A DNA stretch of 64,000 bases from Datisca glomerata (GCA_003255025.1 QANY01003987.1:248001-312000), one strand, 5' to 3'; positions 23,791 to 36,779 are shown, counted from the first letter of the stretch. Made by a program: numbers and translations. Notes: generated from the letters alone by a model not told the origin.

Positions 23791-26362
23791 ACACGTGGCA
23801 AGGGTATTGAATTATCTCATTACCCATTAAAAAAACGCATATGTAAGTCACATGCATTGACTTCCATCAATTTTTTGAAATGAAGTCACGGTAGGATGCA
23901 TTATTGAAAAAACTAAAGGTGAGAGTGTATTTTACAAGATTTTAAAGGTCAGGGGACCAAATGGTACAATCACACAAAGGTCGGGGGTTGACTATATTTT
24001 TTTTTAACTTGGTTCACTATAATTAACCTAAAAGAAATGTGAAATGGAGAAAAAGAGTCTTTTTGCCAACACTCTTAAATTCGAGACTTCAAGCTTCACT
24101 TGTTGAATAGTACAACAACTCTCGGCTCTCCAAAAACGATAGACTTTCTAGTATTTAGCCATTTAATGAGTGCTATTGCTTTTTAACCATTTTAGACGCA
24201 AAAGTCATTTTGGTTGATTATTTTTTATATCCATTATTATTATTTTTTTAAACTAGTGTATCTAAAAATATAAATCATATTCTTAACAAATCATAAATAA
24301 AGTTATAGTTTTGAGTAATTAATAAATCTAAGTATTAAATAAAATTCTAGATTATATACCAAATGCATTGTTTTTTCCTCTAGAATTACGACTGCTTCAT
24401 TAATAGCTTTTGAAAATTTTGAATATTTGTCTTTCAATTAATTATTTTCGGGTAATCTTCAAGATTTTATATTGTTTTCAAATTCTTCAGAGTCCGCTAA
24501 TTAATAATATCTCAATTTTAAATCTTTCATTTCTAAATTTCACTTTGCATTGACTGATTTTTTCATACTAAAATACCAAATTTATTACCTTTTTCGATAT
24601 TAAAAATTCAGATTTTATTCCTTATTTCCATGTTCAATTTTTAAATTTGATAGCTTATTTCCGTATGACTAATAATTATTCGAACTACAAAAAATATAAA
24701 ATAATTAATATGTTATGAAAAATAAAATGTACTAGAGCTTAATTAACTAATAAATATTATCCGAATATAATTTTTACCATTTTACACTCGTATGAGTAAA
24801 TACATGATATTAGTTAGTAATCGATAAATAGCCATTGTAATAAATATTTACAGTATAATGCATACACAAGTATTCTAGAATCAAATATTTACATTTAATT
24901 TATTTTTATTAATTAATAATTTATTGCTACAATAACCTGCATTATTTTGTTGTCGCTAATTAATAGAATATAATTAGTTAATAGATATTTTCTGAATATA
25001 ATTATAATAAAATGTTTTTACATACTTAGAATGAAAGATTACCAATAGTTTATTCTTTCTAATTACGTTTTAGAAACTTCTTTTCTCGTCATTGTAATTA
25101 TTTACTATATTTTGCATGCTGTTAAAAATATTTAATAATGGGAAGTTACATTAAAAATATGTGTTATAATAATTTACCAATATAGTTATACTTCATTTTT
25201 TACGATAAAGAATTGTTTTTATTCTTTTAATATAATAGGTTGGACTTTGAATTAGTAAAATAGATCTTTTTAGTAACTAGATCCTAACTTTTTAAATTTC
25301 TACCTATTGTCACTAATTTAAATTTAAAATTTTTGAACATGTGTCAATCGTGGAGCTATTTAAGGGTTTTCCAATATTTGATATTGTCTACAATTTTTTT
25401 TTTCAAAATCAATTTAATTAACAATACATCCATTACAAATGTGTTCTTATCTATATACTATCTTTTATTATTTTCCATTTTTAATGGATTAGAATTTCTC
25501 TCTTTTTCTTTATTAGAATATTTTTTTAAAAAAATTATTTGTGAAGCATCATGGTAAATTGAGTTATTTTTTGATCGATTATTTTAAATATTGGTTAATT
25601 AACTGATAAAGAAATAGATTATTTTAAATATTGTTTTAGCTAATTTATAAAATAGATTTCTCTGCTAGCGTGCTTGGTTAAAAACCACCTAAATCAATGG
25701 TAACTCTCATCCCAAGGAAAATGAGCCTATCCGCTACCTTTTCCCTTTCATGCTATAGTGATTCACTCATTCACAACAAATGGATCACATATATGGTGTT
25801 ACTGACCACATTATTTCTTACCCTCAGTTATACTAGCTAAAAATATTATCTCCATGCAATTATTTCAATTTTATGAATGGTCTGAGAATTTTAAAGATTA
25901 GAATAAAGAAATACATGTTAAATGCACTTATAGTGGTGTTTGATTATCAGAAAAATAATTTCATAAAAACTGGCTAACAGACGGTATTCAGATAAAGATC
26001 TTCTTTCCTTTTCGTCTAAAACATTGGTACAGATCTACGTTAAAATGAAAAATAATTTATACAAATCAAAACGCAGGAGAGATAAAAAAGATGCAGGCTC
26101 ATTTGTCTGCTTAGCTAGTCAAATATGGACTAGTTCATAGATCTTTGGGTTTCGATTACCAAGGAATAGAGACTTTATAAATAAAGCCTGATGATTGACA
26201 TTTTTAAGTTAGAAAGTTTTAAGCTAATTATGAACTTACTATTTTACCCTCACTTTTGTAACCACCAAAAGTAACTTTCTATCATTCTCTTATGTTTCAC
26301 TTCTCTTAATTAATTTCTTTTAAAACACATTATATTAAAAAAATTACATTCATTTTCATTGT
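23791..26362. other. AT-rich intergenic DNA
   Basis: Long AT-rich stretch with no recognisable protein, RNA gene or transposon end. The open frame at 25333-25557 is a by-product of TTT/AAT-rich sequence and has no family features. Confidence 0.5.
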
Positions 26363-26440
26363 GCGTCTCTCTCTCTCTCCCTCCCCTCCTCCCCCCCTCT
26401 CCCCTCTCTCTCCCTCTCTTTCTCTCCATCTTTGTTTCAT
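26363..26440. repeat. CT-rich microsatellite
   Basis: Pyrimidine tract of tctctctc and ccctcccctcc units, about 75 bp with few interruptions. It could be a remnant of a 5' leader but nothing coding follows. Confidence 0.85.
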
Positions 26441-26642
26441 TCTTGTGTGCAAAATGGAATGGGAGTTCTCCATGCCCCTTACTCGTTCAATTACATATAT
26501 TTAATCAATAGGTAAACTTATCATATCCTCCATCATTCTTCTATCTTTGTTGGACATTGGCCAAAAGATAGACATCATCTTCACTTTTACAGTCAATCAT
26601 ATTTGTAGATGAGCATAAAAAAATTAGAACGACCCCTACTAA

Positions 26643-26716
26643 GTAAATAAATTATCAACAGTTTGTAAATAATTTATCAACAGTTTGTAAAAAAATTATC
26701 AACAATATGTAAATAA
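26643..26716. repeat. three-copy tandem repeat, unit about 24 bp
   Basis: The unit taaataatttatcaacagtttg is repeated about three times with drift (the third has caatatg). Confidence 0.8.
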
Positions 26717-27324
26717 TATATTTACTTACTTCAAATTGTGAAAAATACTCGTAAACTAAACCAAGAACATACAAGAATTTTCAATGATTTCTGCAGATTT
26801 ATTATAGATTTGAAAATTTTCTTTTTTGAACAAGTTTGAGTAGAATATGAGAAAATACTATAACAAACATAAGAGAATAAATAAAAATGATGAAAAGTTA
26901 CTCTTAATGATTATAAAATAAGTGAAATAATAAAATAGTAAATCATTATTAACTTAAACTCCATAAACTTAAAAATGATCTTTTTTACATGTATACATAT
27001 AAATGGTCATTCTTACATATAAGTTAATAAAAAATTATCATCTATTACAATTTTCCAAAATTACTTCCATTGTTTCCGCAACAATTGGCCTAGATATTAC
27101 TATTCAAGATCGTTTATACATGAATTCTCAGAAGGGCAAATTAACTACTATTCATTAAAATCAACATATAATTTTATTAATATATAAATAAAAAATTAAT
27201 GTACTATTTTTGTCAAAGAAAAAAATAGACCCATGCTTACTATGATATTCTTGATTTAATTATTATTGTTAAGTATTATTTCTGAGCATTGTAGTGTTAC
27301 TCAATAATAACTCAAGTAATTATT

Positions 27325-27575
27325 ACATTACCCCGCCTTGACATGAGTCTCCATGTCTGCTTTTCTCCACCCGCAACCCTAAGAAGTTGGTTTTGCAAAC
27401 ACAAGATTAGGGCCTTCCCCTTCATTCTATGCCGACTCCAGCCCGGGGTTGGCTATTTGGGAAGCCCGATCCCACCGCGCTCACAAACCGACTGGCCTAC
27501 CAGCCGTAGTGGAAATTCTTCCGTTCCTTGATCAAAGGCTTGGTTAGATGTGGGATCTACTCCACGAGGCAACAA
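27325..27575. other. GC-rich block of unknown origin
   Basis: A sharp island of GC-rich sequence (for example gactccagcccggggttggc, about 27432) in AT-rich surroundings. The plus-strand frame 27343-27531 (Ser/Pro/Arg-rich) is not recognised. It carries no obvious tRNA or rRNA. Organellar DNA, a SINE or a TRIM are possible, but none is demonstrated. Confidence 0.4.
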
Positions 27576-29523
27576 TAACTACTTGTCTTATTACATTTTC
27601 ATCAAAAACTCTATTATTATGTTCCCCACATAAAACATATATATATTTATTTATTTATTTATTTATGTTCCCCCATATAAAATAAATTGCCACAGCTAGG
27701 AACACTATAACGGACATGATTATGTTGGAAGCGTGATAAATTCTGCCCATCGGCTGTCTTCTCACATAATTTTTGGGAAAAATACACAGACCATCAATTT
27801 AATTTACTTAAAAAACGTAGACACTCATTTTAATTTAAAAAAATTAGTTTCAATTCATTACAAATGTGTTGTTTTCGAATGAAATAACTAAAACATCATG
27901 AACCAAACTTTGAGATTTTTTGTCATTAAAAGTAAACATTAAGGGAAGTTTGGTCATTTTTCAAAGTATAAGGGGTGTTTGTATTTTAAACAGACTATAT
28001 GGGTTGTCAAAGTACTTTTTTTTATCTACACCAAAAAATATTCTTGATCTGTCCGAAGTTTATTATAACACGACGTTTATTGCCTTTTACCCATTCGAAT
28101 GATACAATTTTGCAGGTATATAAGCTCAGACTTTATAATGTCATAATTTTTTAAATGAAATTAATTGGGGGTTTTGTAATAATACACGAATTTACTACCT
28201 CATTCTCACTTTTCCATTTTCTCTTTCTTTTAAAGACTTTTCCTTTCATTCTCGTTTCAATTTTCTACTTCAAAACACTTTTTCCCGTAATTTATGTCAT
28301 AGTTCTCTCCATAAAATGAAAACTGAGGAGAGGTTGTTTATATTAATTATACCTAATAACAAATTCTATGACAAAATTTCACATGGTTTTAAACACCCAA
28401 CAAGACTTTCAACTTTAGGACACAACGAGTGAATTGAAACTATATCTGAATTGAAAAACTCATTTGTTAAAAAAACTCACTATGAAGAAAGGCAGATAAG
28501 GTCTCCATAAACATGTAATAAAAAATTAGAAATTTTTCATCTCTACTATAATAATTAACATTAAGAGCGATCAAATTTTTATGTTTCATCTTCCCCCAAA
28601 ATTTTTCTTCTCCATAAACTATTTTTTTTAATACCTTTATTATATCCTTCAGTAAATCTTTCAAATCGAAAACCTCATCTACACCCCCCTCCAAAAAAAT
28701 TGTGTTCTTGTTTTGGCCACCTTCCATTTTTAAATATTTACTGCATATATTGTTATTGCTTCCGACCACACTAGGATTAACACTAGAGCAACCAGTTTGG
28801 GCGTCGAAGACTTTTTCTAAATTGAATAATCACGATGCATTTAGCCCTTTTAATTTTGGTCGGGTCCGAGGAATGTGTTGGGTCGGGTCAACTGTTGGGT
28901 GTGAGTTATAAGTTTGATCGATCAAGGATAGTTGTAAAGCCAACACATTTATAACACACTGAACGTATTATCTTTTTTTAAACTAAAAGGTTGTATGTAT
29001 TTTTTAAGCAAACTATTTGAATGTCAAGTAAAAAACCCATATTAAATTTTGAGATTTGGAAAAAATAAGGATGTCAAAATTTAACACCGTTAGTATGCAT
29101 TATAACGCTTTTTGAATTTTTATTTAAGCAAAGCAGAGGGGTCAGAGTACTTTCCCTAAATATTTTGGTTGCATAAGGTAGCCGTGTTACGGTAGTATAC
29201 ATTTATTTTGTAATTACAATATTTTGGAGATGACTATTGTAAACTTGTAATTAGTTCTCAGAGTTAATATATTTTTAATTACCGAAAAAGGTAATGTAGT
29301 AATTCTTATTTTTTATTTATCTAATCATTTTAAAATATTCAACATATTTAAATCTAATTTGGGTCTTTCATTAGTTATATTTACAACCATTGCTATATGA
29401 GAATGAGGTGATAAACTTTTTTACCCAATTACCCGACAAACTTTTAATTATTTACAATTGTAACCCTTATACACGTCTATTTTTATTGCTTTTTATATTT
29501 ATAACAACCTCTCCTTCCATTTA
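27576..29523. other. AT-rich intergenic DNA
   Basis: No supported gene. It contains a short ATTT microsatellite (about 27645-27676). The minus-strand frame 28467-28769 and the plus-strand frame 28702-28911 lack family motifs. Confidence 0.45.
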
Positions 29524-31047
29524 GGCATGTTTGATATGTGGTATTTGAAAGGAGATGTCTAAAATTTGAGGGTATTTTAAATATACTTTTATTTGATTTT
29601 TTTTTTAAGTTTACAAGATTACTAGATAATAGAAGGTATCTGATACCCCTCTAAATAAAGGGTATATCCATTTTGGGCAACTTCTCCCTCTTATCTTCTG
29701 CCCTTCTCCCTTTCCATCTCACTCCCGAGCTCCAGCTTGAAACCCATGTTAATATCTCTCTCTCGTCATACACGATGACCGACAAGGCAAGAAACAGTTG
29801 AACTCCGACCCGAATGCCCTCAACGCCTCGCAAATCGTCAATGGAAGGTGAACCCACCTCTGGTTCTGATGCGGCGAACACTCTTGCTGTGGATTTTGGA
29901 GATGAAAATTCTGGTGAGTTTGTTGTTCTCTTCCAAATGGGTCATTTGGGTTTTGATTCCATGGTCTTCGAAAACTCGCTTCGGACGACCCCATTCTTTT
30001 CGATACGGTCCTCATCTTCTTCCCTTGTTTCTTAGTCTTCACTCTGATCTGACCAATGCATGTCACTTTCACTTTAGGAGAAGACAGCTCTGGGTTTTCA
30101 AAGCTACACCCTCTTTTTTTAGAACCAGTTGGAAACATGGGGGAGGCATGGCTGCCGCTGTTTCTGATACGGCTGCTGAGAGATGTGGAGAGGGAGATTT
30201 GGGAAGATTCTCTAGAATGGTCAGGATTGAGAATGGATTTGGAGGAGATCTTCATGGAGGAAGAAGATAGACGAGAGGTGAAGCAGATGAAGAGCTCGCT
30301 TATGGTATTAGTGTCACTGTTGCTACTGATATTACAACTTGAGTTACGATGGGGTTGCTCTCAATAAGAATTTATCCTTATCATTGGGTTTTTTATCATG
30401 AAGAAAAACAATGGTGGATCTTGTGTGCGATATTTCTTCCAACAGTTTGGTGTGGTGGGGCATGGATGAACGAAAAATCTAATTTATTTTAGTGCGGTGG
30501 TCCATGGATTTTAGTTAATATCGTGATTAAATTTTGATAGAAATTTATTTTAATACTATAATTTTGATTATTGAGTTAAAAATTATGAGTGTTTTTTATA
30601 AGAATTATTATTTTATATTGTAAATTGTATACCACATTAATACACTTGAATAGATATTGGTTCAATTGTATGGATAATATTTGATGAAAATCTACACGAC
30701 GTATCATAATATAATGGTTTGGTCAAAAACATAATAAGTATTCATGAGTAAAATCTATATTTTTGTTATTACTTATGTTGGCCATCTTATTATAAATTAA
30801 TTAATATTCATAAGCGTTTTTTAGTCCAAGGGTAAAATTGAAATTTGGCAATAATGTTTAAAACATCTTCTTGCATATTCCATCAAAACAAACAAAGTAA
30901 TCTGACACATTCACTATCAAATCAGAATATTTTTAAGTGTTAACAAACAAAATAATCTTAACTTTTCAGGCATATACATTCCCACAATTTTATTCCAGCA
31001 ATTTTATTCTAAAAATCATTTACTTACAATCTTATACCAAACGGACC
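29524..31047. mobile_element. possible PIF/Harbinger-like element enclosing a gene-like segment
   Basis: The left end is GGCATGTTTGATATGTGG and the right end, inverted, is GGTCCGTTTGGTATAAGA. Ten of the first 14 positions agree, and both resemble the GG..CTGTTTGG ends of Tourist/PIF MITEs. A TTA lies directly outside on both sides (29521-29523 and 31048-31050), which is the target duplication preferred by this superfamily. At 1.5 kb it is longer than a normal MITE. No PIF transposase is present; a GC-rich two-exon coding candidate lies inside. The pairing may be coincidental because TTA and such ends are common. Confidence 0.4.
29814..30367 (+). CDS. unrecognised two-exon coding candidate
   Basis: Exon 1 runs from ATG at 29814 (MPSTPRKSSMEGEPTSGSDA...) to about 29912, where GGTGAG gives a donor. 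An acceptor CTTTCACTTTAG at about 30079 opens exon 2, which stays in frame (EDSSGFSKLHPLFLEP, then MGEAWLPLFLIRLL and an acidic helix EEIFMEEEDRREVKQ), and ends with a hydrophobic stretch SLMVLVSLLLLILQLEL before the stop at 30367. The product of about 130 residues could be tail-anchored. The frame, intron signals and locally raised GC favour a real or recently real gene fragment. A 168-codon open frame also exists on the opposite strand (29749-30255), so strand choice is not certain. I do not recognise the family. It lies inside a possible PIF-like element, so capture of a host gene fragment is an alternative. Confidence 0.35.
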
Positions 31048-31954
31048 TTAAGTGCTGCTTCACCGAGGTTACCTACAATTTCATAACATTCCAGGATACA
31101 CAGCTTTACCGTCTTGATTATCTTATCGACCAGTCTTATTCCATTTGGACCCCACATGAGATGACCAAATGGTCATTTAAACCCGTGTATAGCAATAATA
31201 CTCCTATAGATTCGAATGTAGTTTAAACACTGAAGATTCATTTAACTTACCCTTCATGAAACATTTTTTGACATAAACTGCTAGATAGCATCTCTTAAAT
31301 ACTGGTGATTTTTAATTCTAAAGCAGATTTCAACTGTAAAATTAATGCATCTTGATCACGCAAATTGTGAACAGTTGCATCTATAAATTATATATATTTA
31401 TAAATTTGTTAATTACAGCATTATATTATCATTTCTCCGATATCATAGTTGTTGCAACTGAAATCTCACGTTAAGTTAAAAGTGTAGAGAGAACTTGACA
31501 TCGTTTATGTAAGGTTGAATGAGTTTACCCTTTATTTTTTTCAAGAAAATAGAGGAGCCACAAATGTGCGGGGCTTGTTGAAGACATTTGGAGAATATCT
31601 CAAAGTGTTCTTATTGGCTAAGAGGGGGCAGCGTTTGATGCCTTTAGCCCACGAACTGTGCAAAGGAGGCCTGATGGGACTTAAAGGGGATACTTCTAAG
31701 ATGGAGGGCGTGATGGACAGGGTGGCCATAGCGCAATACCGCAAGGGCATGTAGGAAATCACTTTCGACTGGCAATGATCAGAGTGACGTGTACTAAGTT
31801 CCGTGAGCTGCCTAGTCTCAATGACACATTCTTGTGGGTTCTCGAGTTGTTTAGTGTCGTACTCATAACTGTGAGGTGTCCTTTCTTTTCTTATGGATTA
31901 TCCGAGTCAATTTGAAATATAGCTCCGACCAACCTAACCTCAAGTAGAGCTACA

Positions 31955-32008
31955 TTGCCATGATGTAGCTCTGTCGACCCCTTGCCATGATGTAGCTCTG
32001 TCGACCCC
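31955..32008. repeat. 27-bp perfect tandem duplication
   Basis: ttgccatgatgtagctctg plus tcgacccc occurs twice head to tail (31955-31981 and 31982-32008) without a mismatch, so the duplication is young. Confidence 0.95.
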
Positions 32009-32291
32009 AACCTATCGTGACTAGGAAGCGGCTCGAGGAAGGGTCCCTGTGGACTTGATGAGAATCAGGATGACGTGTGTCTCTTTTTGGAAGGGGCTCG
32101 TGAAATACTCATGACAACAGTTTCCCCAACATTCACAGTCTCCTCCTTACCCGTTCTCTCCAGACTTCATCAATTTTCTCAACAATCACAATCCCCCCTT
32201 AAATGTTCTCTCCAAGCCCCATCCACTCTAGGTAAGCAGCCTGTACAATTTACCAATAATTGATATCAAACAAACAGGACAAACACGACTC

Positions 32292-32374
32292 TTTATTTCA
32301 CCAACAACATAATTAGGATGAGTAATTCACCATTTTATTTCACCAATAACTCAATTAGGATAAGTAATTCACAG
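32292..32374. repeat. two-copy tandem repeat of about 42 bp
   Basis: tttatttcaccaacaacat... is followed by tttatttcaccaataactc..., both continuing as aattaggat(g/a)agtaattcac. A few substitutions separate the copies. Confidence 0.85.
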
Positions 32375-32768
32375 TTCTCCCCTTAACCAAACTCCAGGAT
32401 TCATCCACCTAGGGAAATGACTGCACTATTTACCATGAATTTCTTTCAGATAGACAGAAACGTACACATGCTCCTCTTTATTTTACCAACAATCATTCTC
32501 TTTGACAGCTTCGATATTCAATATTTCAAATATTTACAATTCCAAGAGAGAACATTGAAGAGATGAATAGTGTTTTCATACAGATTTATCGGTATACTAA
32601 AAAGAATGGATTATCAATGTTAAAGTGTTAAGTAAAAAACATAGTTGAGACGTACAAGAACAACTGATGAGGACGCTAACATAATGAAATTGATTGGTAG
32701 TGACGTGGAGTCAAGATATCCATTTCAAATATCCTTTTCACTTTAATTTTCATACTTCACACTAAAAC

Positions 32769-33328
32769 TGTAAAGGAAAAAATTTACAATTTTTTATAAT
32801 CGGCCATGAATTTCTTACATTATAATATGAAAATATAGAGAACAATTAAGAGAGAGAATGAGAGAATAACGAAATCATGATTTATGTGAAAAATTCTTAA
32901 AGGGAAGAAAAATCACAGAGAGATTTTGATAGTATTTCATTATGAAGAAAATGTTTGCAAGGTTGATGGGTATTCCGAGTTGTTCTCCTCAGTTGGAGTA
33001 ACATATTGCCGTTATTTATAAGCCTCCAATCGATTTAATAGAATCTGATACAATTTATCTAATTCTATATGAAAATATGATCAACAGAATATTCCTTAAG
33101 ATTTAGCCTATCAACATTAACAACCTAGTAAATCTTGACCGTCTGATCAATCTAATGGTTTTGATTAGCTTTTCTTTGGATTGCCACATCAGCAATCCAT
33201 GTATTGTCATCTGATTGGTATGTTCTTCATAACCACCTAGTTGATCCTACGATTCTCGCTCTATCTTCTCTTTGATGGAATTTTCGGTCTAGATTTTACC
33301 ACGTGTCATGTCAAATTTCATTTGTTCA
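32769..33328 (-). repeat. 3' LTR of the LARD-like element
   Basis: 560 bp, bounded by TG and CA on the plus strand. Its first 270 bp match 37725-38010 (for example gagagagaatgagag, gattttgatagtatttcat). The polypurine tract lies at 33329-33340. Confidence 0.8.
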
Positions 33329-34109
33329 TTGTCCCCCATTACACTCGAAAAAATTTTATTCGTTGATGTGTAATGATCATCTTTTACTGTTCTGAAGTTA
33401 TGTCTTCCTGTTTCTTTTCTCACGCGCTTTTTGGAAACACGCGATATAGTTTACCAAGAAACTTTTTGACTGTCTACTTCAGCGACGACTTCTTCTTTTT
33501 CTATCGTTATATTCTTTTATCTTCGTTTACATATGCTTTATGATTGTCGAGTAACTCATTTTTCAGCTTGTTGTTGATGATAATTATTTCTCCTTCATTT
33601 GTTGTTATGCCTTTTCATTCCTTTCACTGCAGGCTCATTGATAAAAAAATTCTCATTTTCTTTATTTTTCATTTTCATTCTTTCGTACGTTAAGATCTGT
33701 GACAAGAATGTTGTACAAGTACAATGACATAATAATTAAGATGAGTAAGGAGCAAGTGTACCATTTCATAATTGCATTACATAAGTTTGAGTTTGATGTT
33801 CCGCATTTGTTGGTAGAGTTTCTACTGTTTCCTTGTTTTCCTTTTGTACTTCTGCTTCGATCAATATGATTACTCTGTTTATGCAATTTTTCTTCTATTG
33901 AACTCCCTTTTGGTGTACTCCATTCAAAGACTTAGAAAATTTAGGGATCAAAATTCGATATTGTGCCGACTTCAAGCTTTCAACGAAATCCGTTCTTAAA
34001 TACTTAGGAAACTTTTGGCTCCCAGTTTTCTTGAGAATAACTATGTTCTTTTGTGAAATTTGTTCCCGAGGATAAGACTTTAATTTCTTTATGATATACA
34101 TACTTCCTC

Positions 34110-34625
34110 AAAGACTTATGTTCAAATAAAGAACCATGACCCCATTTTTCTTATAAGAGAATGGACTTACGAATTGCTCATTTTCAAGGACTTAGGTTCA
34201 AATAAATAACCATGACCCTGATTTTTTGCATTCTGGATATATGTTTCATGAACTGTCTGCTACCAAGGATTTAGGTTCAAATAAAGTACCGTGACCCCGT
34301 CTTCATTCTGAGAGTAGAACTTATGAATTACCCCTCCCAATGACTTACGCCCTTACTTCTTCCTGAGAGTAGGACTTATGAACTGCCCCTCCAAGGACTT
34401 ACGCCCTTAGTTCCTTCTGAGAGTAGGACTTATAAATTTTCCCTCCCAATGACTTATGCATTTAGTTCCTTTTAAGAGTAGGACTTACGAATTGTCCATT
34501 CTATGGACTCACACTCTTAGTTCATTCTGAGAGTAGGACTTATGAATTGTCTCTTCCAAATACTTACGCCCTTAGTTTTTTTAAAGAACATGACTTATGA
34601 ACTGCCTGCTCTCATAACTCACGCC
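34110..34625. repeat. 55-bp tandem array inside the LARD-like element
   Basis: The phrase gagagtaggacttatgaa recurs near 34310, 34364, 34419, 34474 and 34529, a step of 54-55 bp. A further diverged copy lies at about 34584. More diverged and longer units (about 75 bp, with aggttcaaataaagaaccatga) lie at 34110-34300. Confidence 0.9.
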
Positions 34626-35715
34626 CCAATTTCCATTATTGTTGAAGAATAGATAAAGTTGACACCAAATATTTGTCTTGTAAGCAGTCTGCACGTTATC
34701 ATGCCATACATTTTGATCAAAAATTTCAAATTGAATCCCATAAATTCTTCAAGAAGTTGATTTTCATATGCTTCTGATGATATATAATTCGTCATGTAAT
34801 TGGCTCTCAGTCGGTACAGTTTAATTAACGAATTTAACCATTCAGCACAATATGCTTTCATGAACAACCTTCATAAAAAATTATTATAACTTTTGTTCGG
34901 GAGCTCCGAATCAAGTTCTACAAAATTCTTCAAGCAGTAGACATCCGTATCTTTTTCAACAATACATAGTTTGTCATATAATATTGTCTAAATAAAGCAG
35001 CCAAAAGATTCAATTTGAAAGACGTGAATAGCCTTACTTTTCTCAGTGATATATACCAAAATTACCGTAACTTTTTATCAAAATCTCCAAATTGAATTCC
35101 GTAAAACTCTCCGATGAGTAGACTTTTGTATCTTTCCGATGATATAAGATTCACCATGTAGTTGGCTTTCAGTAAATACAGTTTATTTTTCAAAATTGAT
35201 CGTGCTGCATATTTTACTTTCTCGAACAACCTTCACAAAAACTGTCATAACTTTTGCTCAAAAGCTCCAAATCAAGTTCTGTAAAAAATTTCAAAAAGTA
35301 GATATCTATATTTTTTAATTATATATTATTTAAATGTAATATTATTAAAGTTGATACAGTTTAGAAATTAAATTGAGAAGCATTCATATATTTACTTTCT
35401 TGAATAACGCCAACAAAAACTACTATATCTTTTGATCGTGAACTTTAAATTGATTTCTGTAAAATTCTCTATGAATTAGGTTCCCATATCTTTTTGTTGA
35501 TATAATATTTGTCATATAGTTGGCCCCCAGTCGATATAGTATAATTTTTGAAATTTACTGTTCTGCATAATCGTCGTTTCTGAACAACTTTCATGCAAAT
35601 TACCACAACTTTTGCCCCCGAGCATCGAATTGAGTTCCGCAAACTTCTTCAGGAAGCTAATATCTGTATCTTTCAAATATAGTTTAAAAACTGTTAATGG
35701 ATAATATAGAGTCAT
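34626..35715. repeat. 180-bp tandem array inside the LARD-like element
   Basis: Six diverged copies. The anchor (ca)taactttt falls at about 34710, 34890, 35071, 35251, 35429 and 35609, a step of 178-181 bp. Each unit also has agctccgaattgagtt-like, tcttcaagaagtagac-like and gttggctctcagtcgatacag-like phrases in the same order. The open frames within it are incidental. Confidence 0.9.
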
Positions 35716-36285
35716 GCTAATGTTTATTTGGTTGAGCTATCAATATATGTATACTTTTAGATCCAAGTATTATAAATGCGATTTATACTAACATATGATC
35801 ATATGCACTTAAATTTTTTGAGATTATGCATAAGATAATAAATTTACATTTTTTAATGAAAAAAAATCATAATTAAGAGAAATAAAGTATTTAAAAAGGT
35901 GAAAACTTAGCTTTGAGTTCAATGTATTCTTGTAAATGCCGTTTGCGAGTTCTTAGTTTCATTGGCCGCTCCTCGTCAGCCATTTTACCACTTTCCCTTC
36001 ATACCCCTTCATTCTTAGCTTTGGTTTGTAATTTTTTAACTTTTGGTCTGGAGATTCTATTTTCCGCTTACGGTCTACACCCATTCTTTGTGTATTTTCA
36101 TTGTGAAATTACATTGCGAGTCATTATTTACGTTTCATTGCTCGTTTATCTCTTATTTTCCTGCACTTTTGCATAAAGAAAATGAAAGAGAAAATCTTAA
36201 AAAATACACAGATTAAATTCTATGTTTCTATTCATTTATCGTGAATATTTTATTTTCTTTTATTTTTTAAGCTTCAGATAAGTTT

Positions 36286-36375
36286 AAATTAAAAACTTGA
36301 ATTAGAATTTAAAATTAAAAACTTGAATTAGAATTTAAAATTAAAAACTTGAATTAGAATTTAAAATTAAAAAAT
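36286..36375. repeat. 26-bp tandem repeat
   Basis: aaattaaaaacttgaattag plus aattta repeats at 36286, 36312, 36338 and partly 36364, nearly perfectly. Confidence 0.93.
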
Positions 36376-36779
36376 TCATTAATCGTACGTCAAATCAGCT
36401 TGGATATGGTTTACAATATTTAAAATTTCATGTCATCCATAATAACGTCAAGCTATGAGTTTTATCAAGATAAATGACCTAAACATGATAAATGTAATTT
36501 CTATAATTACATCAAAGCATAATAGGGTCAAGCCAATTAATTATGCCCTACACAATTAGCGTAGAATTAATTTCTACTAATTTAATATGCTTGAACGATT
36601 GTGTAAATATATTTCTCAAGACATTATACGATATGCTCATGCAACTATTCAATCAATTTTTTAACGGATAATACGCATTTAAAGGGCAAAGTAATAATTT
36701 AATTATAAATACTTAGCTTCCAATTTGAAGTCCTCCATTTATTTGCATAAGATGATTCATGAGGGTTTTGCAAGTTTGG

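Larger units (their letters stand above)
31048..32768. other. intergenic DNA with small tandem repeats
   Basis: No supported gene. The segment 31515-32110 is less AT-rich than its surroundings and carries an 80-codon open frame (31515-31754) without known motifs. Two small duplications are listed separately. No transposon ends were paired. Confidence 0.4.

Noticed and set aside
25333..25557. 74-codon Phe/Leu/Ile-rich frame that could look like a membrane protein
   Set aside because: Composition follows from TTT/ATT-rich DNA; no promoter, family motif or splice context.
31515..31754. 80-codon plus-strand frame in a GC-richer patch
   Set aside because: No recognisable family, no splice partner, and an equally open frame on the other strand; left as unassigned DNA.
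34110..35715. Regularly spaced repeats that might suggest a CRISPR array
   Set aside because: Units are contiguous and diverged without unique spacers, in a plant retrotransposon; no cas genes.
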